From the NCBI GenBank assembly GCA_026785745.1, contig JAJAZO010000296.1, forward strand, positions 1-10,350: a DNA stretch of 10,350 bases. The letters run 5' to 3'. This DNA is from Chitinophagaceae bacterium. GTDB lineage: Bacteria > Bacteroidota > Bacteroidia > Chitinophagales > Chitinophagaceae. Below the pieces are notes generated by a model. That model was not told the origin of the DNA. It did no database searches and worked only from the letters and a program-made list of their open reading frames with translations. Within the stretch, counting starts at the first letter, position 1, and each line of letters begins with the position of its first letter. This document shows positions 1 to 6,889 of this stretch, in pieces. The position numbers were made by a program, and so were the translations under genes.

Positions 1-72
1 AAGAAAGAAATCCTCATCAACAGCATCAATCCAGAATGGAAGGATTTATATCAGCAGACAAGATTCAAGTAA
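1..72 (+). CDS. C-terminal fragment, probably GIY-YIG nuclease family protein
   Basis: Frame 1 is open from the first base to a TAA at 70-72 and gives 23 residues. They include the stretch INSINPEWKDLY, which resembles the lysine-rich C-terminal tail of small GIY-YIG endonuclease-like proteins common in Bacteroidota, where a KK..LI.S.NP.W.DL pattern is usual. The catalytic GIY-YIG core lies outside the window, so the family call rests on this tail only. The gene is convergent with the acyl-CoA dehydrogenase, whose stop lies 27 bp away. No clear hairpin terminator was seen in the gap. Confidence 0.5.
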   Translation, partial: KKEILINSINPEWKDLYQQTRFK

Positions 73-99
73 GACGAAGCTGTATCAGTAAAAAACCTG

Positions 100-1239
100 C
101 TATTTCAATACCTCTCTCGAAATCACCAGCTTCTGTATCTCACTCGTTCCTTCACCAATCGTACAAAGTTTAGCATCCCGATAATATTTCTCCACCGGGA
201 AATCTTTCGTATAACCATATCCGCCAAATATTTGCACCGCATCATTGGCCACTTTTACTGCTACTTCGCTGGCATAATATTTTGCCATAGCCGCTTCTTT
301 AGTCATCGGTTGTTTGCGGTTTTTTAAATCGCAGGCTTGTAAGGTGAGTAAATCAGCAGCCGCTATTTCTGTAGCCATATCGGCTAACTTAAAAGAGATG
401 CCCTGGAAAGAAGAAATTGGTTGGTCAAACTGATACCGTTCCTGAGAATATTGCAGAGCTGCTTCGTAAGCACCTTTGGCAATACCCAATGAAAGAGAGG
501 CAATAGAAATTCTTCCGCTATCTAATATTTTCATTGCTTGTTTAAAACCATCCCCTACTTCACCTAAACGGTTTGCATCTGAAATACGGCAATTATCAAA
601 AACCATTTCTGCCGTTTCACTGGCCCGCATACCCAGTTTGTTTTCCTTTTTACCGGCACTAAAACCGGCTGCTCCTTTTTCTACAACAAACGTTGTTGAA
701 TTATTTTTTGCCCTTGGTTCCCCGGTGCGGCATACCACTACTGCCACATCACCACTCTTGCCATGCGTTATAAAATTCTTTGTGCCATTGATGATCCAGT
801 CGTTACCATCTTTTACGGCTGTACATTTCATATTACCTGCATCGCTGCCGGTATTGGCTTCTGTAAGCCCCCATGCTCCTATCCATTCTGCGGTAGCTAA
901 TTTCGGCAACCATTTTTTCTTTTGTTCTTCGTTGCCAAACGTCATGATATGACCGGTGCAAAGAGAATTATGTGCAGCAAGACTTAACCCAATTGAACCG
1001 CATACTTTCGCAACTTCTTCAATCACCGTTTTGTATTCAAAGTAAGAAAGCCCGGCACCACCATATTCTTCAGGTACCAGCACACCCATCAATCCCAGCT
1101 TTCCCATTTCTTTAAAAATGTGAACAGGAAATTCCTGGCTTTCATCCCACTCCATCACATGTGGTTTGATATGTTGTAGTGCAAAGTCCCTTGCAGTTTG
1201 AGCTACCTGTTGTGTAAGCTCAGCAGATTGAAAATTCAT
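100..1239 (-). CDS. acyl-CoA dehydrogenase (short-chain/butyryl-CoA type)
   Basis: 379 residues, the normal length for the family. This FAD-dependent flavoprotein oxidises acyl-CoA to trans-2-enoyl-CoA in beta-oxidation or branched-chain amino acid breakdown and passes electrons to electron transfer flavoprotein in the cytoplasm. The sequence shows the N-terminal helical domain, signature 1 (GLTEANTGSDAG) in the beta domain at about 124-135, and signature 2 in the C-terminal domain at about 336-355 (starting QIFGGYGY and ending YYRD). The likely catalytic base is Glu363 in TIGEGTSEIQ, at the place used by short- and medium-chain enzymes (inferred by alignment from memory). The ATG at 1239 gives a standard N-terminus. 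Substrate chain length cannot be decided from sequence. Upstream lie a hairpin (1272-1303) and an operator-like dyad (1374-1387). It may be transcribed separately from the hydrolase gene 181 bp upstream. Confidence 0.95.
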   Translation of the reverse strand: MNFQSAELTQQVAQTARDFALQHIKPHVMEWDESQEFPVHIFKEMGKLGLMGVLVPEEYGGAGLSYFEYKTVIEEVAKVCGSIGLSLAAHNSLCTGHIMTFGNEEQKKKWLPKLATAEWIGAWGLTEANTGSDAGNMKCTAVKDGNDWIINGTKNFITHGKSGDVAVVVCRTGEPRAKNNSTTFVVEKGAAGFSAGKKENKLGMRASETAEMVFDNCRISDANRLGEVGDGFKQAMKILDSGRISIASLSLGIAKGAYEAALQYSQERYQFDQPISSFQGISFKLADMATEIAAADLLTLQACDLKNRKQPMTKEAAMAKYYASEVAVKVANDAVQIFGGYGYTKDFPVEKYYRDAKLCTIGEGTSEIQKLVISREVLK

Positions 1240-1271
1240 AAAAATAAAAATCGTTGGTTATTGATGTAATA

Positions 1272-1303
1272 ACTGTGCCACTCCAAATTAGGGGTGGCAC
1301 AGT
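1272..1303. repeat. strong hairpin/inverted repeat upstream of acyl-CoA dehydrogenase
   Basis: The 13-bp arms ACTGTGCCACTCC (1272-1284) and GGGGTGGCACAGT (1291-1303) pair fully with one G-T wobble around a 6-base loop. No T-run follows on either strand, so it is not a canonical intrinsic terminator. It lies 33 bp upstream of the dehydrogenase ATG. It could be a 5' leader structure, the end of the upstream transcript, or one copy of a dispersed palindromic repeat. Confidence 0.7.
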
Positions 1304-1373
1304 CTTGGGCCTTCATTAAATGCAAGCAAGCAATCATTAAAGGCAGGTGCAAGGTAAGGGAAAATTATATTAA

Positions 1374-1387
1374 CTAACAAGTGTTAG
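1374..1387. promoter_or_regulatory. candidate repressor operator dyad
   Basis: CTAACA-AG-TGTTAG is a perfect 6-bp dyad with a 2-base centre in an AT-rich context. It lies 33 bp after the hydrolase stop and about 135 bp upstream of the acyl-CoA dehydrogenase start. The loop is too short for a hairpin, so a protein-binding site is more plausible. TetR-family repressors commonly control fatty-acid degradation genes and bind such dyads. No regulator gene is in the window, so this is inference. Confidence 0.3.
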
Positions 1388-1420
1388 CACAAAGAAATTT
1401 TGAATGGTTCATATCCTTGT

Positions 1421-2194
1421 TTAAAACTCAAGACGTAATCCATCATAAGCAAGGTGAATTCCATCGGGCAGTTCGGCCTGTATCGCTTCATGCTGGCCCA
1501 ATTGGTGGGAAATATGGGTGAAATAAGCAGCTGGAATTTTCAATTCCTGCACCATCCCAATTGCTTCATCCAACGTAAAATGGGAAATATGTGCCTTTTT
1601 CCGGAGAGCATTCAACACCAGCACTTCGCTCCCTTTTATTTTTTCCTTCTCCGATTCATCAATTTTGTTAGCATCCGTGATGTAAGTAAATTTTCCAAAC
1701 CGAAAACCCAAGACCGGCATTTTTAAATGCCATACCAGTATTGGTGTAACAGGAATATCACCAACTACAAACGGTTCAAGGGTAATCGTATTAAGATTGA
1801 GTTCGGGAATACCGGGATACTTTGTATCTGTAAAAGCATAATAAAAATCCCGTCGCAGTGCTTCTTCGGTTAATGAATCGGCATAAATATTTATTGGTTT
1901 CTTTAAAAGAAAATTAAATGCCTTTACATCATCCAGCCCGGCCATGTGGTCTTTATGCGGATGCGTAAAAATAATTGCATCCAACTGTTTTACTTTTTGC
2001 CTGAGCATCTGGTAGCGAAAATCAGGACCGGTGTCAACCACCAATGCAGTTGTTGCTGATTGTACCAAAATACTTGAACGAAGACGATTATCTTTTTTAT
2101 CGGTGGAAGTGCAGACCTCACATTCGCAGCCAATCATAGGTACGCCGCTGCTGGTACCGGTGCCAAGAAATGTTATTGTGATAGAGGGATACAC
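1421..2194 (-). CDS. MBL-fold metallohydrolase, PhnP-like phosphodiesterase family
   Basis: 257 residues, typical length. The N-terminal FLGTGTSSGVPMIGC is followed by three cysteines (Cys23, Cys25, Cys28), a structural zinc site seen in PhnP-like enzymes. The metal-binding motif HPHKDH covers residues 78-83 (His78, His80, Asp82, His83). Further likely ligands are Asp174 in YITDANKID and His227 in FTHISH. PhnP itself opens 5-phosphoribosyl 1,2-cyclic phosphate in phosphonate use, but no phn genes are near, so the substrate here is unknown. A cytoplasmic cyclic-phosphate or nucleotide phosphodiesterase is the best guess. The start is GTG at 2192-2194: the next in-frame Met is residue 20, inside the conserved motif, and no upstream ATG exists in frame. 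No Shine-Dalgarno sequence is evident. It follows the 95-residue gene by 125 bp. Confidence 0.88.
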   Translation of the reverse strand: MYPSITITFLGTGTSSGVPMIGCECEVCTSTDKKDNRLRSSILVQSATTALVVDTGPDFRYQMLRQKVKQLDAIIFTHPHKDHMAGLDDVKAFNFLLKKPINIYADSLTEEALRRDFYYAFTDTKYPGIPELNLNTITLEPFVVGDIPVTPILVWHLKMPVLGFRFGKFTYITDANKIDESEKEKIKGSEVLVLNALRKKAHISHFTLDEAIGMVQELKIPAAYFTHISHQLGQHEAIQAELPDGIHLAYDGLRLEF

Positions 2195-2287
2195 AGGTAA
2201 AAATAAGAAATGAGAAATTAATAATAAGGAATGAAAAAGGGGAAGGCTGTGTCAACTTTCTACTCCGATATTTATTGTCCTTTATCT

Positions 2288-2328
2288 GCCTGTATGCCGT
2301 CAGGCTGGCCTGCCTACCGTTAGGTAGG
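2288..2328. repeat. composite palindromic (REP-like) element
   Basis: There are two adjacent GC-rich stem-loops. GCCTG (2288-2292) pairs with CAGGC (2301-2305) around 8 bases. CCTACC (2313-2318) pairs with GGTAGG (2323-2328) around GTTA. On the plus strand a short T-run (2329-2333) follows. The GC content contrasts with the AT-rich spacer. The second stem overlaps the last codons and stop of the 95-residue gene. It is probably a dispersed repeat that may also terminate transcription, but copy number cannot be seen here. Confidence 0.6.
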
Positions 2329-2607
2329 TTTTTCATTCTCTTCTATCACCAGTTTAGATAAAATATCTGCGTGAAGTTTTTTTGAACCTTCTGTGAGGAT
2401 GCCCGGGTTTATATCCAACTGCGGAATCAGATCTATCAATGTATTGATACGTCCTTCCGTCTGCAAAAACTTATTCAGTACCACCACTTTTCTTTCTTCC
2501 AGTATGCAATAGCCACTTTGAAATGTTCCTCTTTCGTAGCGTAATACATAACCGGCTTCTTCAGGAATGGCTTCTAATTTATCGAGAGATGTTTGTGTGT
2601 ATTTCAT
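2320..2607 (-). CDS. conserved small protein of unknown function
   Basis: 95 residues from an ATG at 2607. I do not recognise a named domain, although the sequence has the look of a conserved Bacteroidota protein. It is soluble and mixed alpha/beta in character, with no signal peptide, no membrane segment and a single cysteine. Notable stretches are YVLRYERGTFQSGYCILEER and a following VVVLNKFLQTEGRINTLIDLI segment. It lies between porX (150 bp upstream) and the PhnP-like hydrolase (125 bp downstream), all on the same strand, but both gaps contain palindromes, so co-transcription is uncertain. The last three codons (Pro, Thr, stop) fall in a repeat hairpin, so the native C-terminus may have been altered by repeat insertion. 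Confidence 0.75.
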   Translation of the reverse strand: MKYTQTSLDKLEAIPEEAGYVLRYERGTFQSGYCILEERKVVVLNKFLQTEGRINTLIDLIPQLDINPGILTEGSKKLHADILSKLVIEENEKPT

Positions 2608-2615
2608 GCCCCAAG

Positions 2616-2631
2616 TCCGCCAACTGGCGGA
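2616..2631. repeat. GC-rich palindrome (REP-like)
   Basis: TCCGCCA-AC-TGGCGGA is a perfect 7-bp dyad with a 2-base centre. It starts 8 bp upstream of the 95-residue gene's ATG, inside an AT-rich spacer. Similar TCCGCC/GGCGGA palindromes are familiar as dispersed repeats in Bacteroidota. It would form a hairpin in the leader of that mRNA. Confidence 0.55.
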
Positions 2632-2739
2632 GAGTTTAGAGTTTGATGATTAAAACTTTCTTACAGTTGCGAAACTACTCTATGCAGATATTTTTGCTTT
2701 AATACTTTTCCACAGTTGTGAGGAATTTATAATCTAAGT

Positions 2740-2751
2740 TCCCTTTAGGGA
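2740..2751. repeat. short palindrome just downstream of porX
   Basis: TCCCT-TT-AGGGA (5-bp arms) begins 6 bp after the porX stop codon, read in the direction of transcription. No T-run follows on the porX strand, so it is at best a weak terminator or 3'-end stabiliser. The CCCTTTAGGG core resembles a common dispersed Bacteroidota intergenic repeat. Confidence 0.4.
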
Positions 2752-2757
2752 CAGGGT

Positions 2758-4314
2758 TTACTTACTCTGCATCTTTATCACGGGTATTATCATTTCTTCC
2801 AAACTCACTCCGCCATGCTGAAAAGTGTTACGATAATAGTTGACATAATGATTATAATTATTGGGATAGCACAGGAAACTGTCCTCTTTGGCGAATATGA
2901 AAGATGAATTAATGGTTGGAACCGGCAAACCAGCTTCTCTTGGGTCACGGAATGAGAGTACTTCTTTTGGTTCATAATTCAGGTTGCGGCCATGTTTATA
3001 ACGGAGATTGGTAGTGGTTTGTTTATCCCCTACCACTTTATATGGCGTTTTTACCCTCACACTTCCATGGTCGGTTGCCAGTACAATCTTGATATTTTTA
3101 TCTGCAATTTTCTTTAATGCCTGATGCAGCGGCGAATGCTCAAACCAGGAAGTGGTAATGCTGCGGTAGCTTATTTCATCGCTGGCCAGTTCTTTCAGCA
3201 CTTCCATTTCGGTTCTGGCATGGCTAAGCATATCCACAAAGTTGTAAACGATAACATTTAAATCATTGTTGAGCAGGTTATGGATACTATTCATCATATC
3301 CAGCCCTGCCTGGTTGTTCACCACTTTTGTATAAGATACTTTTAAATCTCCTTTCCCCAACCGTTTCAGTTGTGCCCTGAAAAATTCTTCCTCATGCAGA
3401 TTCTTTCCGCCTTCTTCCTCATCATTTTTCCATTGGTTGGGAAATTGCTTTTCAATATCCATTGGCATCAGCCCGGCGAAAATAGCATTACGGCAATACT
3501 GTGTTGCTGTAGGGAGTATGCTGTAAAAACTATCCTCTTCTAATATGCTAAAGCTTTCAGAAAAAATTGGTTGAATAGCCTTCCATTGATCAAAGCGAAG
3601 GTTATCAATTAATATAAAAAATAACGGCGTTCCTTTTTCTAAGTGTGGCAATACTTTAAACTGCATGAGCGAATGGCTCATCACCGGGCCATCTTTACTT
3701 TTTGGATTTACCCAGCCAGAATAATTTCTTGACACAAATTTGAAAAACTCGGTATTGGCTTCACTCTTCTGGTTTTGTAATATTTCCTGCATCTCCGGAC
3801 TGTCACTTTTTTCCATTTCCAATTCCCAATACACTAATTTTTTATAAATATCCATCCACTCGTTGTAATCAGGATTGCTGTTCAATGCAGTAAACAAATG
3901 ACGAAACTGTTGCTGATAGGCAGTGGTTGTTTTTTCAGCCACCAGCCTTCTGTTATCAATTATTTTTTTCAAACTCAGCCAAACCTGGTTAGGGTTAACC
4001 GGCTTAATCAAATAATCACTTATCTGTGAACCGATGGCATCATCCATCAGGTTTTCGGTTTCGTTTTTCGTAATAAGTACTACCGGCAGCGATTGATTTA
4101 TTTCTTTAATCTTCGCCAATGTTTCCAGCCCGGTGATGCCCGGCATACTTTCATCTATCAGCACCACATCCACCGGGTTTTCCTTTACATAATCTATCGC
4201 ATCAAATCCGTTGGTAAAAGTTTGCACCTCATACCCTTTATTCTCCAAAAACATTTTTTGTGATTGGAGGCTTTCAATTTCATCGTCCACCCAGATAATT
4301 TTTGCGATTGCCAT
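2758..4314 (-). CDS. porX: type IX secretion system response regulator PorX
   Basis: 518 residues, the size known for PorX. PorX is the cytoplasmic response regulator paired with histidine kinase PorY. It works with the ECF sigma factor SigP to control type IX secretion genes and also has a PglZ-type alkaline phosphatase-superfamily effector domain. The N-terminal receiver (about 1-120) shows acidic Asp10/Asp11, phospho-acceptor Asp54 in VVLIDESMPG, Thr82 and Lys104 in YLIKP. A helical linker (about 120-215) precedes the effector domain. There, likely metal and catalytic residues are Asp237 (LIDNLR), Thr269/Thr271 (LPTATQY), Asp361 and His365 (FVDMLSHA), Asp415-His416 (ATDHGSVR) and His500 (FQHGGVSLEEM). 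All key positions appear intact. The ATG at 4314 is directly followed by the receiver. No porY is in the window. Confidence 0.96.
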   Translation of the reverse strand: MAIAKIIWVDDEIESLQSQKMFLENKGYEVQTFTNGFDAIDYVKENPVDVVLIDESMPGITGLETLAKIKEINQSLPVVLITKNETENLMDDAIGSQISDYLIKPVNPNQVWLSLKKIIDNRRLVAEKTTTAYQQQFRHLFTALNSNPDYNEWMDIYKKLVYWELEMEKSDSPEMQEILQNQKSEANTEFFKFVSRNYSGWVNPKSKDGPVMSHSLMQFKVLPHLEKGTPLFFILIDNLRFDQWKAIQPIFSESFSILEEDSFYSILPTATQYCRNAIFAGLMPMDIEKQFPNQWKNDEEEGGKNLHEEEFFRAQLKRLGKGDLKVSYTKVVNNQAGLDMMNSIHNLLNNDLNVIVYNFVDMLSHARTEMEVLKELASDEISYRSITTSWFEHSPLHQALKKIADKNIKIVLATDHGSVRVKTPYKVVGDKQTTTNLRYKHGRNLNYEPKEVLSFRDPREAGLPVPTINSSFIFAKEDSFLCYPNNYNHYVNYYRNTFQHGGVSLEEMIIPVIKMQSK

Positions 4315-4344
4315 ATTTGTATTTTGGTGCTGATTGTTTGTTAC

Positions 4345-4357
4345 TGGTTATTAACCA
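4345..4357. promoter_or_regulatory. palindrome in porX leader
   Basis: TGGTTA-T-TAACCA is a perfect 6-bp dyad with a 1-base centre, ending about 30 bp upstream of the porX ATG. The loop is too short for a hairpin, so if functional it would be a protein-binding site. It is short and could be chance in AT-rich DNA. Confidence 0.25.
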
Positions 4358-4397
4358 TTCTTTACCGGGAATGTCTCTATAATTATTAAAAGCTTAT

Positions 4398-4417
4398 ATT
4401 GGTTTACTGAAACCAAT
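4398..4417. promoter_or_regulatory. 8-bp inverted repeat in the porX leader
   Basis: ATTGGTTT-ACTG-AAACCAAT has perfect 8-bp arms and a 4-base loop. It lies between the putative porX -7 box (4443-4450) and its ATG, so it would be transcribed in the porX leader and could fold as a hairpin, or it could bind a regulator as DNA. Its role is unknown. Confidence 0.4.
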
Positions 4418-4442
4418 TAGCGACAAGAAACCAGCAACCAGT

Positions 4443-4450
4443 CAAAAATA
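4443..4450 (-). promoter_or_regulatory. putative Bacteroidota -7 box for porX
   Basis: The minus-strand reading TATTTTTG fits the TAnnTTTG consensus. It would give a leader of roughly 120 nt for porX. No TTG -33 element was found at 19-21 bp, so support is moderate. It sits 21 bp from the divergent box for the HD-domain gene. Confidence 0.4.
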
Positions 4451-4471
4451 GCTTATTAAAGGCTGCCTTTG

Positions 4472-4479
4472 TACTTTTG
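4472..4479 (+). promoter_or_regulatory. putative Bacteroidota -7 box for the HD-domain gene
   Basis: TACTTTTG fits TAnnTTTG and lies 28 bp upstream of the ATG at 4508, giving a short leader. A TTG -33 element is not evident. Its position inside the longer TTG-started reading (from 4469) argues for the ATG at 4508 as the true start. Confidence 0.5.
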
Positions 4480-4507
4480 CCATCCTGCCTTTAACAAAAC
4501 AGCAACA

Positions 4508-5749
4508 ATGCCAACTGTCCGTAAAATAATCAACGACCCTGTTTATGGTTTTATTACCATTGATCACCCATTGATTCTGCAAATAATTTCTCACCCTGTT
4601 TATCAGCGGTTGAGAAATATCCACCAGATGGCTTTTGCCCACCTGGTGTATCCGGGTGCGGTCCATTCAAGATTGCATCATTCCCTCGGTGCTTACCATT
4701 TAATGTGTACCGCATTGAGTGAACTGAAAAGTAAAGGCGTTGAAATAACCGCCGAAGAAGAACTGGGTGCAAAAGTTGCCATTCTGCTGCATGATGTTGG
4801 CCACGGTCCATTTTCCCATGCCCTGGAAAATGAATTGGTAAAAGATGTGCATCATGAAACCATTTCCATTTTATTGATGGAGAAACTGGATGCTGAATTA
4901 AACGGTCAACTGCAAACTGCTATTGCTATTTTCACCAATAAACATCCAAAGAAATTTTTGTATCAATTAGTGTCCGGACAATTAGATGTAGACAGGATGG
5001 ATTACCTGAACCGGGATAGTTTTTTTACTGGTGTGGCAGAAGGGGTGATTGGTTATGACCGCATCCTGAAAATGCTGACCGTAAAAAACGGCAACCTGAT
5101 GGTGGAAGAAAAAGCTATTTATTCGATTGAAAAATTTTTAGTATCCCGTCGCCTGATGTACTGGCAGGTGTACCTGCACAAAACAGTGCTGAGTGCAGAA
5201 AAGATGCTGGTAAAAATCATACACCGGGCAAAAGAACTGATAGCTGGTGGGCACAAAGTAATTGCCGCCACTGATGAACTTAGTTTCTTTTTGTCCGCAG
5301 GATGCAATGCACAAAATTCCAGCACCAACTCACCCATTGAGCAGCATTTGGAAACATTTTGCCGTCTTGATGATCATGATGTAATGGCCACTATCAAAAA
5401 CTGGAGCCATCACTCCGATAAAATATTAGCGACGCTTTGCCGTTCATTAGTGGAACGAAAGTTGCTAAAAGTAAAATTACAGGCTGAACCCTTTGATGAA
5501 ACATTTGTAAAAGAAAAAAGAAAAGAGTCTTGCGAAAAATTGGGCATCAGTGAAAAAGAATCTGGTTATTTTGTATTTACCGGCGAAGCCAGTAATACAA
5601 CTTATAATCCGGGAGATGAACGTATCAATATTTTATTCAAAGACGGAACGATAAAAGATATTTCAAAAGTGGACAATGCGTTGATTCATTTTAATAGCGG
5701 TCTCGCCTATGGCGAGATTAAAAAATATTACATTTGTTACATGAGATAG
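4508..5749 (+). CDS. HD-domain phosphohydrolase (dGTPase-like, COG1078 type)
   Basis: 413 residues from the ATG at 4508. A 13-residue longer reading from TTG at 4469 is rejected because it overlaps the likely promoter and adds no conserved sequence, while MPTVRKIINDPVYGF is the usual family N-terminus. Metal-binding residues of the HD superfamily are visible: His58 in HSRLHHSLG, His95-Asp96 in LLHDVGHGPFSH, and the conserved DVDRMDYLNRDS stretch at about 160-171. Relatives hydrolyse dNTPs or other nucleotides in the cytoplasm; the substrate here is not determined. It is divergent from porX and 85 bp upstream of lpxD. Near the C-terminus, residues about 398-404 are encoded by a perfect palindrome (5701-5717) that looks like an inserted repeat, still in frame and followed by KKYYICYMR. 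Confidence 0.92.
   Translation: MPTVRKIINDPVYGFITIDHPLILQIISHPVYQRLRNIHQMAFAHLVYPGAVHSRLHHSLGAYHLMCTALSELKSKGVEITAEEELGAKVAILLHDVGHGPFSHALENELVKDVHHETISILLMEKLDAELNGQLQTAIAIFTNKHPKKFLYQLVSGQLDVDRMDYLNRDSFFTGVAEGVIGYDRILKMLTVKNGNLMVEEKAIYSIEKFLVSRRLMYWQVYLHKTVLSAEKMLVKIIHRAKELIAGGHKVIAATDELSFFLSAGCNAQNSSTNSPIEQHLETFCRLDDHDVMATIKNWSHHSDKILATLCRSLVERKLLKVKLQAEPFDETFVKEKRKESCEKLGISEKESGYFVFTGEASNTTYNPGDERINILFKDGTIKDISKVDNALIHFNSGLAYGEIKKYYICYMR
5701..5717. repeat. palindrome inside the HD-domain coding sequence
   Basis: TCTCGCC-TAT-GGCGAGA has perfect 7-bp arms and a 3-base loop. It encodes part of GLAYGEI at residues 398-404 of 413. It is GC-rich and shares a GCC/GGC core with the palindrome at 2616-2631. 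It is probably a REP-type element carried within the gene. Confidence 0.55.
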
Positions 5750-5771
5750 CTGCAAATAGTGAGTTATAAGC

Positions 5772-5783
5772 TAAAGGCCTTTA
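5772..5783. repeat. 12-bp perfect palindrome in HD-lpxD spacer
   Basis: TAAAGGCCTTTA has no loop. It lies 22 bp after the HD-domain gene stop and 51 bp before lpxD. It could be a protein-binding site or chance. The same 85-bp spacer also holds two tandem copies of TTCAAAG at 5812-5825, a low-complexity pattern, and no recognisable -7 box. Confidence 0.3.
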
Positions 5784-5834
5784 AAACCAGCTGTTTGCTC
5801 AAAACTCGCAATTCAAAGTTCAAAGTTTTACTAC

Positions 5835-6881
5835 ATGACATTTCCTGCTTCACAAATAGCACTTCTTGTTAATGGAAAGGTAGAAGGAAATCCTGATGCC
5901 TCCGTTAATTCGTTTGGAAAGATTGAAGAGGCCAAAGAAGGGCAACTGACATTTTTCTCCAATCCTAAATATGAAGAATACCTGTATAAAACCAACGCAT
6001 CAATAATTCTTATTAATGAAGATTTTGAATTAAAGCAACCCGTTGCAGCAATATTAATAAGAGTTCCCGATGCCTACACCGCTTTTGCAACACTGCTGAC
6101 TAAGTACCAGGAAATTGTTCAGCAACAATTGGCAGGTATTCAGCAACCGAGTTATATTGCCCAAACAGCTTCGTATGGTGACAATGTTTTCGTTGGAGCA
6201 TTTGCATATATAGGTGAGAATGTAAAAATCGGAAGTAACACAAAAATATTTCCCAATGCGTTTATCGGTGACAATGTGATTATCGGTAACAACTGCACTA
6301 TTGATCCCGGAGTAAAAATTTACCATGATTGTAAAATCGGAAACCATGTTAACATACTCGCAGGTACAGTCATCGGCAGTGATGGTTTTGGCTTTGCTCC
6401 GCAACCGGATGGAACTTTTATTAAAATCCCTCAATTAGGCAATGTAATTATCGAAGACCATGTGGACATTGGAGCTAATGCTACTATAGACAGGGCAACA
6501 GTTGGATCTACCATTATAAAGTCAGGTGCCAAGCTGGATAACCTTATCCAGATAGCACACAATGTAGAGGTAGGCAACTATACGGTTATTGCAGCACAGG
6601 CCGGTATAAGTGGCAGCACCAAGATTGGTAAAGGTGTATTGATTGGCGGACAGGCCGGTATTGTAGGACATATACAACTCGGTGATGGAGCCAAAGTAAA
6701 TGCACAAAGCGGCGTTAGTAAATCTATTGAACCGGGTAAAACTGTAACCGGCTCTCCGGCTTACGACTACACAGCAGCACTCCGCAGCCAGGCCATTGCC
6801 CGCAACCTTCCGGAAATGGAAAGGAGGATCAAAGAACTGGAAGCGTTGGTAAAACAGTTGATGGAAGAAAAAGTTTCTTAA
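5835..6881 (+). CDS. lpxD: UDP-3-O-acylglucosamine N-acyltransferase LpxD
   Basis: 348 residues, normal length. LpxD adds the second 3-hydroxyacyl chain from acyl-ACP to UDP-3-O-acylglucosamine, the third step of lipid A synthesis, as a cytoplasmic trimer. The N-terminal uridine-binding domain (about 1-100) includes [17 protein letters not shown] left-handed beta-helix of hexapeptide repeats (I-G-x-N type) covers about 110-300. The catalytic histidine equivalent to E. coli His239 is His242 in [11 protein letters not shown], and a second conserved histidine is His279 in GIVGHIQLG. The C-terminal helix (about 310-345) is charged and suits the acyl-carrier-binding extension. The ATG at 5835 gives a normal start. 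The glycosyltransferase gene begins 8 bp after the stop, so the two are probably co-transcribed. Confidence 0.97.
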   Translation: MTFPASQIALLVNGKVEGNPDASVNSFGKIEEAKEGQLTFFSNPKYEEYLYKTNASIILINEDFELKQPVAAILIRVPDAYTAFATLLTKYQEIVQQQLAGIQQPSYIAQTASYGDNVFVGAFAYIGENVKIGSNTKIFPNAFIGDNVIIGNNCTIDPGVKIYHDCKIGNHVNILAGTVIGSDGFGFAPQPDGTFIKIPQLGNVIIEDHVDIGANATIDRATVGSTIIKSGAKLDNLIQIAHNVEVGNYTVIAAQAGISGSTKIGKGVLIGGQAGIVGHIQLGDGAKVNAQSGVSKSIEPGKTVTGSPAYDYTAALRSQAIARNLPEMERRIKELEALVKQLMEEKVS

Positions 6882-6889
6882 ACTCCGTT

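Noticed and set aside
476..952. 158-codon open frame on the plus strand
   Set aside because: It is fully antisense to the acyl-CoA dehydrogenase, whose motifs are clear, and has no recognisable protein features.
2118..2336. 72-codon minus-strand frame across the spacer between two genes
   Set aside because: It reads through a palindromic repeat and overlaps the PhnP-like gene in another frame; its composition is typical of translated repeat DNA.
4469..4507. N-terminal extension of the HD-domain protein from a TTG codon
   Set aside because: It overlaps the TAnnTTTG box at 4472-4479 and adds no family-like residues; the ATG at 4508 gives the standard N-terminus.
5812..5825. Tandem TTCAAAG repeat as an operator or origin element
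   Set aside because: Only two copies, low complexity, in a short AT-rich spacer; nothing else supports a function.
6054..6434. 126-codon minus-strand frame
   Set aside because: It is antisense to lpxD; the hexapeptide periodicity of lpxD produces a long open shadow frame.
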